Below, one piece after another: positions 9,501 to 22,108 of a DNA stretch of 64,000 nucleotides (within the stretch, counting starts at the first letter, position 1; every line of letters begins with the position of its first letter). The notes below the pieces were generated by a model. That model did not search any database and was not told the DNA's origin. It saw only the letters and a list, made by a program, of their open reading frames with translations. A program made the translations under genes and the position numbers. The DNA is from Microstegium vimineum (taxonomy: Eukaryota > Streptophyta > Magnoliopsida > Poales > Poaceae): positions 38,353,920-38,417,919 of the forward strand of contig CM039131.1 of assembly GCA_022036555.1 (NCBI GenBank). Direction: 5' to 3'.

Positions 9501-12500
9501 CTCCATTTAATGTCCTCCTTGTTGGCTACTCACTTTTTGAAAGACGGAGGTTTGGAGTGACTCCTTTTGCATGACACAGCAGAATGTCATATTCAGAACA
9601 TCGAAAATTTATTCATCGTTTAAAACATTTATGTAGTGCTCAGCAAAAGGATGATCGTAGGGCCCTCAAAAGATGGCAATGGAGCTGTGTTTTGATGGAT
9701 GAAGCACATGTTCTGAAAGATAAGGGTAGCTTCCGATGGAGAAACCTGATGGCTGTTGCGCAACATGCTCGCCAAAGGCTAATGCTGACAGGAACTCCTC
9801 TCCAAAATGATTTGCATGTAAGTCTATTTGACAAGTGTTTGGTTCATGGCAGTACATTCAACATAAATCCTGTTTTCTTAGCAAATGCATAAGTAGAAAA
9901 ACATCCACCATTGTGATGAAATTGGTGTACAGAACTTTCTGGAAAAAAAAACATGCAGAATATATTGGCTAGGGGGAATTCAGAAAAAATGTGCAACAAA
10001 GTAATAAAGCGTGCATTAGCAGCCATTCAACAATAGATTTCTAACTGCTAGCACAGAGTAGCACCTTTTCAGCTATTTCAAGATCATGTAATAAACAAAA
10101 TAGTGCTCGAAGCAATACTCCTCTAATACCAATTTTATGTTGCTTTGAACTTGTGGACTTTATTTAAATATAAGTTATTCTACAACATCAATGTACAAAT
10201 CTGCCATTTCTGCCATTTCTTCTTTCTATCATATTTATGAAACAAATGCTCAGTGTCAATAGTCAATAAATGAGTTTACATCTGTCATCCGTGTGCCCGA
10301 AATAACCTATCAACCAGTGGCGAATCCAGGATTTGGCACTAGGGTATTCTGAGAACAATTTTTTGCCCTCCAAGACAGCAAGAAAAAGCTAAGGCCTAAG
10401 AATACTAACCAGAGGAGGATGTGAACTTTCACCTCTTACAGTCAGACAGGAATGGGCCCAAGTGGCTGAGACGAAAGGCGGAAGTTTCAACTGACGGACT
10501 TGCTTGCCTCTTTTGCCTGCTTTCTGCATTGTTGGGTGCTGCCCGCCAGCTTCCGTTGCCACTTGCGTCTGTGCTAGGGCTGTGGAACTTGGGTGCAATA
10601 AGGGGAAGTGGGGAACCTGAGGCAGCCGCTTGGGGAGTCGGCGATGACCGATGATTGTGATAGGAAGAACATGTTCCCTTTTCACCGAAGGCCTGAATCC
10701 TTGTACCACTGTGGGCTGGTTGATACGTTTGTTTGTGCCTTGTAGACAGGTTAAACAGGACAGTATAGTACTATAGTATACATAATAGATATTCGTATTT
10801 TTACAAAAAAAACTAAAAAATATTGTCATTCCAAGGATTGCCTCTTCTGCTGCCCTGCTATCAACCCTCTACCTCCGAAAATATTAAGAGAGGAACCACC
10901 AAAGTGCCAGAATAAGTGAAGGGCATTATGGCAATTTCCTCTTACTCTTGAATCTGTGTGCTCAAAGCTATATTTTTTTTTATAGTAGATATCACATGAA
11001 GTCCTTATTTTGCATCTTGCTCCTATGTGCTGTGTTTCATGTTTTTCTTTTATAACATCGACGTGTGCTACCTATCGACATGACACATGTAATGCCAGTT
11101 AAAATAAAAAAAAACTAATATGTATATATTTTTTGTTATGATTTGAGATTTCTACGATCACTGTTTTTGTAGGCACTATTAATGCTTAAAATTCTATTTC
11201 ATCTTAAATTAGCATGTACCTAAAACTTCTTTTTTATGAAGTTGTTCTTGGATTTAATATGGTATGCAGGAGCTATGGTCATTGTTGGAATTCATGATGC
11301 CTGATATATTTGCCACTGGAGATGTTGATCTGAAGAAGCTGCTGAATGCAGAAGACCGCGGACTAATTTCACGCATAAAGTCCATTTTAGGGCCATTTAT
11401 TCTTAGACGTTTGAAGTCAGATGTAATGCAGCAGCTTGTTCCTAAAGTACAACATGTGCGTGACTCCTTTTACACATCGACGATTAGTTGTGCCTCTTTT
11501 TTTTCAGCCTAAATTAATCTCGTTTGCAGGTTAAGTTTGTCGTCATGGGCATAGAGCAGTCTAAAGCATACAAAAATGCCATAGATGAGTACCGTGCTGC
11601 TTGCCAGGCTCGTAGTGCCAAGTCTTCAGACGACATTTCCAATAATATTGCTGGATTGATTCCAAAGCGTCAAATAACGAACTATTTTACACAGTTTCGT
11701 AAGGTGAGCATATGTTATGATTCAAAATTTGAGGAATATGTTTATGGTTATTTTCAAATGTTCTTTCTTGCTCCACAGATTGCGAATCACCCTTTGCTTA
11801 TAAGACGGATTTATAGTGACAAAGATGTTGATCGAATTGCACGGTTGCTGTACCCTAAAGGTGCATTTGGCTTCGAATGTTCCTTGGAGAGAGCAATCCA
11901 AGAGCTAAAGAACTACAATGATTTTGATATCCACCAAGTATTGTTCTCTCTTGACTTCTATACTTCTACCTTATAAGCTGCTGCATTGTCTGTTGTCTTT
12001 GTGACTGAATTAATTAACTATATTAGGTCCTGCCATTTGCATTGTCTGTCACAACTCAACCATTGTCCTGTGTTTTATTATTTTGTTCTGGTGCAAAATA
12101 ATTTAATGTAGCCATGTAGGACAGAGTAGTATGTACAGGTTGTATTAATGGTATGCATTGGGCAAAGAATGGTTTTGAGTATGAGAAATACACTACTGTC
12201 TGAAAGTTAGGGTCTGTTTGGTAGAGGTCTCCCTTCCCCCCTGGAATTGGTTTTGTGGCTGGAAGTGGTTCTGATGGAATAAACTCTTTGGAGGAAGTTA
12301 ATCAGGGAAGCATTTTTTTCATCTCCTAACATTTCAGTTCATTTCAGGGAATCACTCCTTAAGGCACCACTCTGGTGATGTGGGCAGTCTTGTTTTTATT
12401 CTTTAATAACTTGCAGCTGTGCCAAACATGCCAGTCTTTGTTTTTAACTCTCTATAGATTGTGTATTTATTTATTTATTTATTCTTTAACTTGCAGCTAT

Positions 12501-14083
12501 TATTGTCATATGGTGATGTGGGCACAAAGGGTGCTCTAACAGATGAGCATGTTTTTGCATCGGCAAAATGTCAGGTATATTTCTTTCTCCAACATCTGTT
12601 TTGATATGTACTACTGTTTTATTTATAGAAAAATGTGAAAATTTCGAGTTTTTTGTAATATAGTCTCATCAGAGTCATCCATATTTGACACACTAAGCTA
12701 AGCTATTTTTTAAACAAGTTATGCTTTTAGTCTTAGAGTCTCTACTCTGTGTTCAGGCTTTAGGGGAGCTTTTACCTTCTCTAGCAAATGATGGTCACAG
12801 AGTACTCATATTTAGTCAGTGGACCACAATGCTTGATATCCTTGAGTGGGCACTGGAAGTAATAGGAGTTACATATAGACGCCTTGATGGAGGGTATGTT
12901 CTTTACTTACATTTTTTAATCGAATTTTACTTCCATTTTTAATCGAAGTTTACTCTGTTTATTAGCTATTTTGTCTTTTTTCCAGGACCGCTGTAACAGA
13001 AAGGCAGACTATAGTGGACACGTTCAACAACGACCTTTCTATATTTGCATGTTTACTTTCTACAAGAGCTGGAGGCCAGGGGCTGAACCTTGTAGGAGCT
13101 GACACAGTCATTATACATGATATGGATTTTAACCCCCAGATGGATCGGCAAGCTGAGGACCGTTGCCATCGCATTGGACAACAGAAACCTGTCACTATTT
13201 ATAGGTGCTACTCTAGTGACTACTCTAGTTGATTTGGATTCACTATCTGTCTCTTCTGTTTTTTTGTTCGCTGATATCATGCTCATATCCATATTGTTAT
13301 TAATTTTTCCACCAAGACATGTTTATATATTTTTATTTAATAGTAACTAAAGATTATGAAAAGTACTTCCTTTATTATTATAATACTTTCTTAAAATCAT
13401 CTGTTGTTTTCCTGCAATATGGCCTTGTATATAGAAATTCTGGAAAGTTACAATGAAGGATAGTATTATTAAAAAGTCTTTGTTTCTTTTTGTCCTGTTC
13501 ATTTTGTGGTGTGCCTGTGCAAAATTTCATGGTTAGATGTATGTACTGAAAGATGATTGCATAGTTTCCCTAGTTTTGCTGCATTTGGTAAGCTGTTTGC
13601 TACTCTTTCTAACGGAGCAGGATCCTATTTTGTTGAATAATCCCAGGCAAACCGATATTCCACATTTTCTGTTGAGTTAACTCAAAGCTCATTTGTGCCA
13701 AATAATTCTCTCTTTTATTATGTGCCATTTAATTTTCATTGGATTTTGAAAATAGGAAATGCCCTTATAAGCCAAAACAAACATAATGTCTCACGAAGAA
13801 AATGAAACATCAGATAATCACAATTATGAAAGGCAATACAGTGAGCTTAGTTATTTATTACATACCAAGCTCCACAAGAAATTGTTATGGAATGGTATTG
13901 AATTTTATGTGTCTATCCAGGCTAGTGACAAAGGAGTCAGTTGATGAAAACATCTATGAGATTGCAAGGCGGAAGCTAGTACTAGACGCCGCAATTCTTC
14001 ATTCTGGAGCAGAGTTGGAGAATAGTACTGATGTTCCAGAGAAGACAATGGGAGAAATTTTGGCATCTCTTCTCCTGGTCTGA
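6552..14083 (+). CDS. CHR19: CHR19-like SNF2 chromatin remodelling ATPase (SMARCAD1/ETL1 type)
   Basis: Twelve exons join in frame to 983 codons plus stop: 6552-7796, 7921-8038, 8766-8806, 9299-9549, 9637-9817, 11270-11455, 11530-11703, 11779-11937, 12497-12574, 12757-12893, 12986-13204, 13921-14083. All introns are GT-AG. Visible helicase motifs are DEMGLGKT (about residues 459-466), DEAH (573-576), LTGTPLQN, STRAGGQGLNL and DRCHRIGQQ. No key residue is missing. It should be a nuclear DNA-dependent ATPase that moves or evicts nucleosomes. The order of the conserved core (LKPYQLVGVNFLLLL to EKTMGEILASLL) agrees with Arabidopsis CHR19 as I recall it. The first 415 residues are disordered and acidic with four degenerate repeats, which makes the protein about 200 residues longer than CHR19 (about 763 aa). 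Intron 3 carries a MITE; intron 4 is only 87 bp. The start ATG is the first in this frame and matches the family N-terminus (FEEISDDEWS). Confidence 0.95.
6753..7400 (+). repeat. Four degenerate about 60-aa repeats in the CHR19 N-terminus
   Basis: Within exon 1 the pattern [Q/S]R.LKRP, then P-rich, then [K/D]SF..NP[K/Q], then LSD(S/D)(D/E)DDDFDL, then an R/S/K-rich linker recurs four times. Copies start near residues 22, 83, 156 and 216 of the protein; the first copy therefore begins slightly upstream of the interval given. Each ends in an acidic SDxxDDDF-type cluster with several CK2-like Ser-acidic sites; the first reads VVLSDDDSD, which resembles a SUMO-interacting motif. Confidence 0.75.
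8475..8518. repeat. C-rich homopolymer tract in CHR19 intron 2
   Basis: A long run of C broken by a few A residues (near 8479-8512), inside the intron and far from splice sites. The length is probably unreliable in any assembly. Confidence 0.8.
8918..9068. mobile_element. Stowaway-like MITE in CHR19 intron 3
   Basis: TACTCCCTCCATTCCAAATT at the left and GATCTGGAACGGAGGGAGTA at the right form nearly perfect inverted repeats with TA flanks. Total length 151 bp, with a second internal palindrome (gcttctctagata ... tctagaaaagcc). This is a classic grass MITE. Confidence 0.85.
12211..12433. mobile_element. Possible eroded Tourist-like MITE in CHR19 intron 8
   Basis: TTA followed by GGGTCTGTTTGGTAGAG at the left and CTGTGCCAAACATGCCA at the right are imperfect inverted repeats of the GGNCNGTTTGG type. 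The right target site is not clear. Confidence 0.35.
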
Positions 14084-17024
14084 AGTTCTAATCCTGGAGT
14101 TTCTTGAAGGTATTCAATTCTACCTGTGGGGTATCTTTAACAATGGGTTTTTGGTCTTCATTTAAGCTGGCCATTCACCCTGGTTAATGTCTGAGGTTCT
14201 AAGATGTGCATCCATGATTCCTTTTTGCTCTGGAGACCTCCCATCTTTTAGTCTGCCTTATCCATCTTTTGCGCTGTAAACTGCTGGATTTCCAAAGTGT
14301 TGTTCTACATAATGACAGTGTTCAAGGTTACTGTAGGTTGTAATGGAGTCTGATTTTTCTCAGATACAGGAAGGACTGAAATATGAAGTAATACATCTGT
14401 ACCAAAGTTTCAACATGTTTTGAATGAAATGCAGAATAGTTCCAAGTTGCACATTTGCTTCAGTCTGTACCATATATTTTTATTTTATCTGCACAAGTGC
14501 GTACCTACACTTACAATTGTCAGGATAAGTTCCATCTTGTTTTAGAGTGCAGTTTGACCACATGTACATGCATCTTCACACACTGCTCTAACCGTCAGTT
14601 TTCTTTGACACCCGATTTATCAGAGAACTATAGGGGAAACATTATGTGTTCAATTTAAATTCATAAGAGTCAATTGGTGTGCATGTTATGAACCCTAGTT
14701 GACAGAAACTGCTCAAAGCTGCTCTGCTTGTTGTATCTTCCTTTTTTTCTTGAACACAAAGGAGAGCTGCGGATCATTGCATTAAAAGAAGAGTCACAAC
14801 ACACCCAAACATCCCTAAAAACCAGATTGCATTCACGCCCATTAAAGTTTAGAACGTGAAAAAACAACCCAAACTAGAGATGCTATCTAGCTGAGCTAGG
14901 GGCTGTGTGATAAAGGACAACCCCTTGGCTCCTGCTACACTCCATATCTGGCACTCATCAGCAAGAGTGAGGGCTGTTGAGATCCTGGGTGTATCTTAAC
15001 CCGGATTTCTTTATCTTCCCAGTTAGCACTTCAAATTACAGATGCATTTTTTTTTTGTCTTTGGGTCAACACAAAACTTATCAAAATGAACTAAATCCAG
15101 ATGTCAAAGCAAGAAAAGGGGAACAAAAATGGTCTAGATTGACCTATTACCTGCATCTATACCTGCAGTTCATGGCTTTGGCTTCAGTACCCACTTACAT
15201 CCCTACCTGCAATTCATGGCTGAGTGATTTGATGAATGTGTATTAACTTTTCTTAACCTTAAATGAAGAAATAACCTGGTTCCTGCGATAGTGTGATGAT
15301 TTTTTTGTTATAATAGGAGTATCGTGCTTGCATTTTACTTCAATACTTTCTTCCTGATTTCCTATGCCCATGCTGAAATGTGATTTTAAATGTGTTACTG
15401 CAAAGCCCTGATCCTAAATCTCACCAGTTCAATTTTTGTTATTGACCTTAAAAATGGGATTATCGCCTTGTCCCAATATTTAGGGTAATTCTAAAAGTTT
15501 ATTTATTTTGAGATGGTGGGAGTAATTTCTTCTGTCACCTGTTTTGATTCGGCTGGGATCGCTGGCTATATGTTATGCTGATTGTGTTTAAGTATTGTCA
15601 TTGAAATTTTTGAATGTTCTTATCCGTTGGAATATGATTGCTTGACTGGAGGTATGCTATGCTGGTGTTTGTATCATGTTGGAAACACCTGTCCGTGGGA
15701 GAACAGAAATGTATTCAGTGGGAGAAAAATAAATGTATTCATGTGAGCCGATTGTGCTTGTGTAACACTAGTGAAATTACTTCTACCGTTCATTTGTGTA
15801 AAATGATTTCCCCAGTTCGGTAGATACATTAGAATCTGATAGGTTTGCCCTGCTGAAAGTTATCATCATTTGCCGTACGCATGATCGTTTTATAGGATAC
15901 CAGCCAAGCATGGCTCTGTCCCGAGAAGGCAAGGAGCCATTCTGGCTAAAGTGACAAGAAGCCAAGAACTGACAACAAACAACAACCTGGAGGCACCGCC
16001 TCCTGGTGCTCTTCCATAATGGAAAAGGTCTTAGCACGCTGTGGGTAAGTTGCTGTTGGCATGCATCATTGATGGAATGAACATGTCCCCCGAGTCCCCG
16101 ACCATGGAACTGTCCTCGTGGAGGGACGTGACTTGGTCGTTAATCGCTGATGGGGTAAAGTTGGGGTTTATGGCCCGAGCTTTTCTCTTTGGCAGTATTT
16201 CAGCGATGCTGTGCATAAGCGACATGGGAAAACGGCCATGAGCCTCGTGTACCACCTACCTAGTCGTGAACGGGTGCGGTCAGAATGTCTCCTTTTCAGT
16301 AATCGGCTATTCGTCCTATTTGCCGTAACGACGGGATGACCTCGCCCTAGCTCGCAGGACATTCTTGTCAAGTGTTTCTGCTGCTGCATGCCTGAATCTA
16401 CTAGCTTCGTACATTCTCCTTTTGCGATGTGTTCGCTCTCCAACTTTTTATGGTGGCGTGTTACAACTTGATTCTCCCGGCCAATATCACATTGAAGCCT
16501 GTCGCCTTGCCATAGTTTTGCCATGCACGTGAATAGCCCAAAGCAATTTTCTACTGTTGGATCGTATATTCTTTACGGGAAGATAAACTATATACCCTCT
16601 CCCTCAGCCAAGATACGTACAAAAGTCATGTTTTCACCTGTGCACCCTGCCTGCTGCTGCTGGACGAGAAGAGGATGAAATGTACGGGCCGGTCACATGT
16701 GTCGCGGTCCATGTAAGCGACGCATACGATGTCATGCACCGCGTGTCTCGCTTTTTCTGGACCAATTAATATACGTACACATCTCCCGCAAATCGGCGGC
16801 AAACACGTACGGCCGGTGTAACTTGCAACTTGGATGCGTCCATCTCCGGTTCTCATGAGTGTGCTTGAGACCATTGGCTGGCTAGAGGCTAGTGTGCGTG
16901 CTCTTTGCATTGCCATGGGCACGCAGCCATGTACGTCGCGGGAATCTCTCCACTGGTGTGCGTAGGGTCGGGGCGGAGGCGTGCAGTGCATGGTGCGCGG
17001 CTAGCTTGGAAGCGCCCGTGAATC
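14084..17024. other. CHR19 3'UTR then gene-poor DNA
   Basis: The first 350 bp or so should be the CHR19 3'UTR; 'aatgaaatgcagaat' near 14421 is a weak polyadenylation context. Beyond that I see no ORF with family similarity, codon bias or splice structure. The short ORFs between 15.8 and 16.9 kb are unsupported. A possible 5' continuation of the LINE fragment may lie near 16.9 kb. Confidence 0.5.
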
Positions 17025-17515
17025 TTGCCTTTGTTATTGGAAGATTATGCGTGCTCCAGTGTCGTCGACTCTTTAATTTACATATGCTCTCGCTTTGCTC
17101 CATGGCCTGGAAAACGTGTGCCTGCTAGAAACCGACGACCTGTGGAACCCAACTCTGCCGAATGGTCTGCACCAAGCAACGCAACGTGGCCTTCTGTCTT
17201 GTTGGTTCTGCTATGGCGTATCTGGGATGGAAGGAACAGAGCTGTTTTCTGTGGAGAGCTATTCCGACCGAGAACAGTGCTAAGCAAGGTCTGTGACGAC
17301 TTAGTTCTGTGGCGAAAACGTTATCCTTCAAATCTTGTAAACAGCCTTGATGGCTGGCGTGCGCACCTTCTACGATGTAACTTCAGTGCTGTAAATCTAG
17401 TGCTGTAAACTCCGGCAACGCAACTGGCGGTGAACTCTGCTCTTTTGAAATGAGAAGGTGGGGAATCTCTCTCCCCCCTCCCCCCCCGGTTTACTTTAAA
17501 ATTTTTTTTTGCTTC
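17025..17515 (+). mobile_element. 3' end of a LINE (non-LTR retrotransposon)
   Basis: The ORF ending at 17408 finishes with a region like the zinc-finger/reverse-transcriptase tail of plant LINEs: LVLLWRIWDGRNRAVFCGE, a linker, then VCDDLVLWRKRYP and GWRAHLLRC. Downstream, 'tttgaaatgagaaggtgggg' then 'aatctctctcccccctcccc' and a T-rich end match the usual 3' tail of grass LINEs. Everything upstream of the last about 120 codons is missing or unrecognisable, so this is a dead 5'-truncated copy. Confidence 0.65.
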
Positions 17516-17989
17516 CACTAATATAGTGGGATTCTGGGAATGATTCTTGTACTGATCACATGAGTCATCACGAGGTCTTTTTTTTTTCTTCTTTCTTCCG
17601 ATATAACACCACTTGACTAATTAATCAAGACGTCGGATCTTATTTGACCAACGGTCGACGTCATTTTTTCTTCCTCAGATTCAGACAACAGGATGACACC
17701 ATTCCTCTTGGTCGATCGCTGCCAACTGCCACCGCCCATTGCCCGGCCCTGTAGCACCGGCCCAGTGGCCCACACCCTCTGTGTCTCCTGCAGCAATAAT
17801 CTTGATGTCGCGATCTGTTACCCACTTTCCCGCGGCAATCTGAATTTGCCTGGGCCGTTCTGTTCGTCCCCTCAGCCAAAATTCCCACGGCCCTAGCTAG
17901 TGGCACTGGCTGATCACCGGGCAGTCAACCGCTACCGAAATATCTAAGGGCAAGTACAATGTACATTGATATACATTAGGGCTCCTTTG

Positions 17990-18830
17990 GGTGTCAGGGG
18001 GGCAAATGCACGTGGATTTCTCAACACCCCGCACTCTGGTGACAGTAACCCCGCGAAGGCCAAATTTCCCGCAGTGCATTCTGTGCCCGGGAGCGAGAAC
18101 GGACGCGAAAAGTACGCAGAGCAGAGCAGCCGAACCTCCGCAACGCTGGCGGCCACCCCGCTGGTGATTCCAAGCACGAGCGTGTACACGGACGACATCG
18201 CACCAAGCGCGCACGCGCACCAGGCGACAACGTAGAGCACGGCCTGTGCGCCCCGGCCCCGCATGAGCCGCCGCGCACGATCCACTGTGTCCGTGCCGCG
18301 CCGCGCGCGCCAGTCTTGGCTGCGGACATGGCAACGGCGATGGCGCAGACGACGGTGAAGTAGACGAGAAAGAGCGAGAGCGCGAGCAGCATGTCTAGGA
18401 ACGGGAACATGAGGGAGTAGTCCAGGATCAGGCCGGATGACCGGGAGCACGGCCAGGGCCACGATGGCTGCGGCGCGAGCCTGCGTCGAGCGCCGCGGCA
18501 ATGATAGCGCTCCGGTCGGCGGCAGAGACGGCGGCGAAGATGGTGGCGATCTTGATGGAGGAACCGGCCACGACGACACCGAGAGGGCAGCCGGCGGCGG
18601 CGAGAAGCAGGCGCCGGAGGTCGTCCCAGTACGCGGCGGTATGATGGCCGATTCGACGCTGCTGATGGCGTCTGCATCCAGCACAGCGGCATCTGGCGGG
18701 TGCACGGACAGGGCGTTGATGGCTGGGAGGACGGTGTCGGGCTTCAGAAACGTGACCAAGGCATAGACGCTCGAAGATCCAGCGAGCGCGAGGGAGAGAA
18801 CGACGGGGAAAGAGAATCGCGAGTGCGGAG
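17990..18830 (-). pseudogene. Frameshifted multi-span membrane protein pseudogene
   Basis: On the minus strand hydrophobic, protein-like segments continue each other but hop between reading frames. In order they include FPVVLSLALAGSSSVYALVT and AINALSVHPPDAAVLDADAI; then, in another frame, YWDDLRRLLLAAAGCPLGVV and IKIATIFAAVSAADRSAIIA; then DYSLMFPFLDMLLALSLFLV and YFTVVCAIAVAMSAAKTG; then, back in the first frame, QAVLYVVAWCACALGAMSSV and YTLVLGITSGVAASVAEVRL. At least three frame changes are needed, so no single intact protein is encoded. The intact protein would have had about four or five membrane helices and no introns. The family is not recognised. A GGGCAAGTACAATG MITE-like end lies just beyond it at 17947. 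Confidence 0.6.
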
Positions 18831-19380
18831 GAGTTTTTCCTGCTACCCGGGTATCGACGGGGTTAGGAGTGCAAAGGCACCGGGTTAGATCGGGTTGTGG
18901 TGTATCCAAAAGGTACCGTGGATTGGTTGGGTAGCTTCTATCCCACGCGGATTAGCCAGGGATCCCCCTGGATTAGGGTACCCAAAGTGATTTTATATCC
19001 CGTCGATTTTCCTAGATACCTGCTACACTGCTAGCGTGTTGATATAGAAGTTGAGTTGCAATCACCGTACCTATACCCTTTTTTTTTTTGACGAGAACTA
19101 GGCTGTGGGAGATATACATGACGAGTCTTTGACATCCTAGTTGTCGGATGTTATCTTCTTGCTCACTCTAGCTGGCTAGCTAGAGTGGACTACCTAGCAT
19201 ATAGTATTCTGATTATAATATAATATTTTAGTATATCAATATATATAGATAAAAAATAAAAAAATATTTATAATATCACATAAATATCATGAATAAATAA
19301 ATTAAAAATTATATTCTTATAATAAATTAATTTAGAATCATAAATATGAATACTATTTGCTATAAACATACGGTACCACT

Positions 19381-20602
19381 AGCGCCCGGACGTCCGGCGC
19401 ACGCTCATGTCCGGACGCCGCTCCCCACTCTCCGCCCCGGATACATTCCGTACGCCCCCACCCGCTCAGATCGATCCCACCCGCTCAGATCTCCCGAGCT
19501 GACCCTGCCCGCACACAAATCCGCCGCCAACATCCGCCGCGGGCACGGATCCGCTCCCCATCGCTGCCAACACCCGCCGCGCCCGCAGATCCGCTCCCCC
19601 TCGCTGCCAACAACCACCGCGGGCACGACACGAATCCTACGACCACCCCTCCCCCACGCGAACGGATCTGCCATCGCTCGGCCTCCAAACATCGCCGCCC
19701 ACTTGAAACAACAAAATAAACAAATGAAACAAATGACCATCTTCTACTGCAACAAAATAAAACATGAACTGAAACAACAAAAAAAAACCGCAACAACATA
19801 GAAACTGTGTGATGCAACAAGAGAGAAACCAACTGTTGCAACAACAGATAATCGATATTGAAACAAAATGACAAAATCATCTGAAACAACAAAAATGTAA
19901 AACTGAAACAACGTGGACACCCATTGAAACAAATTACTCAAGCCTTTGAAACAAACATGTTTATACTATTGAAACAACAAAAATTAAAACAAAAAATAAT
20001 GAAACAAAACAAGTCATTGTCCAGAGGGGGGAAAAGCTAGGAAGGAGGATGAGTTGGAGGGGGGGGGGGGGATGGGAAGGACGAGGATGAGCAGACCTAA
20101 GATCTGGGGTCCTCGTGACCTACCTTGACGGATCAGCCATGAAAGGCCTGACGCGGCACGGAGGGGAAGGGAGAGGAGCAGGAAATGAGCGCGAGTTGAG
20201 AGGGAGGAGGATGAGGCAGCTCGTCATGGATCCACCGCCGTGCGGATCCGGTGGATCCATGGCCGTCGTTGTCGGATCCGGCGAATTCACGGCCGCAGCC
20301 GTCCCTGCCGCCGTTGCCATGGTAGCGGGCCTGGTGGTCACCAGATCGGAGAAGGCAAAGAGGAGAGGTGTGGGCGCAGGAGGCTGGAGCAGCCGGAGCA
20401 GAGGACGCCGATGGAGGAGCCTAGGCGGAGCGGTGTGGGAAAGGGGCGGAGAAGACGAGGCAGTGTCGGAGCGTGATGCGGGAGCGAGCGCGGGCGAGTG
20501 AGGATAAGGCCCGGCCGGTGGGTGCGTCAGGCGGGTCAGTGGCGGGTCGGGTCGGGTCCGTTCGGGCGGGTCGGGTCCGTCCGGACGGGTCGGACGCCCG
20601 CT
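19381..20602. mobile_element. Putative TIR element with 'TGAAACAA' repeats
   Basis: The left end near TAGCGCCCGGACGTCCGG and the right end, inverted, TTAGCGGGCGTCCGACCCGT then CCGGACGG, are similar GC-rich termini. The interior 19.70-20.02 kb has more than ten copies of 'tgaaacaa', often followed by 'caaaa'. A GC-rich part follows (20.1-20.5 kb) whose long ORFs on both strands are low-complexity and not credible proteins. It looks like a non-autonomous DNA transposon of about 1.2 kb; superfamily and target duplication not settled. Confidence 0.5.
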
Positions 20603-21965
20603 AAGAAGCATTACCGATAAACATAGTTAGACGTGAAGTATTTTAACTGACGCATGTATCATACTTGCATAAAAAAAAGTGGGGGCAGAGGTAGTACTAA
20701 GCTACTCGGTATATTCGCGCTTGATTTGTAGCACCATCTGAGCATGTCAATTCAATCAGGGGTGCTGCTGGGTAGACGACTAGACGTGCATCCATATTGT
20801 ATTTTGATGGATGCATTTATAATCCTGTTTGTTGCTCTGAAATGCACCATCTGAGCTTATGTGAAATGCTTATACTATATTGAATAAGATATAGTACTGG
20901 ACATTGATTATGAATAGGGCCGGAATTAGCGGAAAGATTTATCCCCATGGGGCTTGCATTGGGCCTTGAGCCTTGGGCCTTGGCACAACCGCAGAAGCAG
21001 CAATCCGGCTACCGGTTGCCGGATGTACGCTGAGAGTGTACTGGACACCGACACGCCCAATGACGGGCACCCGATCGAACCAGCGTACCGCGCGCCTGGG
21101 CCCTAGTTAACTAGCTTTATTTTCCTGTAACAGAAATACCCATGCCAATGCCATTGCCATCGTAAAGATTGGAGGGCTACATATATCATCTGTAGTTCTA
21201 GTACAGCAGTAGTAGTATTTGGCCGGGTTTCAGTTTGCTGCGCCACATGTAGTGATGCAGACATGCCGGAAGGTACGGCCCCGGCCGCCCGGGCCACCCC
21301 GCGACTCTGCGTCTGCGAGGGCCGGAGAGTCCGGCCGGCATGTGGGGCCCGCCGGACCGCCGGACTGCCATGTCGTAAGCTAACAGTTTGACGTACGGGC
21401 CCCGCATCGTCGTCGCGTCATCGCAGTGCGGCACTGCCGAGCCGAGAGGGGGAATCTACTGTGGGGTGGTCGCTGTATGGTGTGTGTGGCCACATCCGCC
21501 TCTGCGGTGGGGCCCGCATGGCTGGGCCATATGGTCCAGGGGACACAGATGACAACGGTGCGTCACCGGTTTCCTGTGTAACGGCCATTGCTAACATCGC
21601 ATGCATGCATGCGCGCACTCTCTATATCATATCATATCAAGTATCATATATGTACTGTACGTATGTTGATAGCCACATGCAGCACGATAACACATTACAT
21701 CGTCGATAAAAAAAGTTTTGATAGATGTCGGTACACGAGTGGTCGTTTTGTACAAATAATTAACCTGCGTGCTGCAGCGTCTATAAATAAATGGGCTGAT
21801 GCTAATGCCTAATGCTACTGAAAACAGCTAGTATTTGATCATGCATGTCAGTTTTGATACAATTCTTTTTTTTTTTGCGAAGAAGTTTTGATACAATTCA
21901 AGTTCCAATTTTAGACAAAAAATGAAGAGCCTCCATCATGGTATGTAAATCATATCATATATAGG
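20603..21965. other. Intergenic, no gene seen
   Basis: No supported coding sequence. GC-rich stretches near 21.25-21.55 kb give overlapping ORFs on both strands with Pro/Arg/Gly-rich composition only. Confidence 0.5.
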
Positions 21966-22108
21966 TACTCCCACTATTGCAAATTATAAGCCACTTTGAC
22001 TTTTTAAAACTATATAACAATTTTACTATGTGTCTATAGATATAACGTATGATTAATTATATATAGCAAAATCTATATATCAAAAATGTCAAACTACCCG
22101 AGGAAGTA
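21966..22108. mobile_element. Stowaway-like MITE
   Basis: TACTCCCACTATTGCAAATT at the left and CAAACTACCCGAGGAAGTA at the right, with TA flanks. The body 'ataagccactttgacttttt' and 'aatgtcaaa' are of the same family as the MITE in CHR19 intron 3. Confidence 0.65.

Noticed and set aside
10310..10800. Repeat-like 'gtggcgaatccaggatttgg' block in CHR19 intron 5
   Set aside because: It resembles a widespread grass repeat motif, but I could not define ends or a family, so it is not listed as an element.
15783..16991. Minus-strand ORFs around 16 kb as a possible LINE ORF or gene
   Set aside because: No reverse-transcriptase, zinc-knuckle or other motif could be found, and frames do not connect.
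20115..20611. ORFs of 128 and 163 aa on opposite strands
   Set aside because: They are antisense to each other in a GC-rich part of a TIR element; the proteins are low-complexity Gly/Arg or Pro/Ser with no domain.
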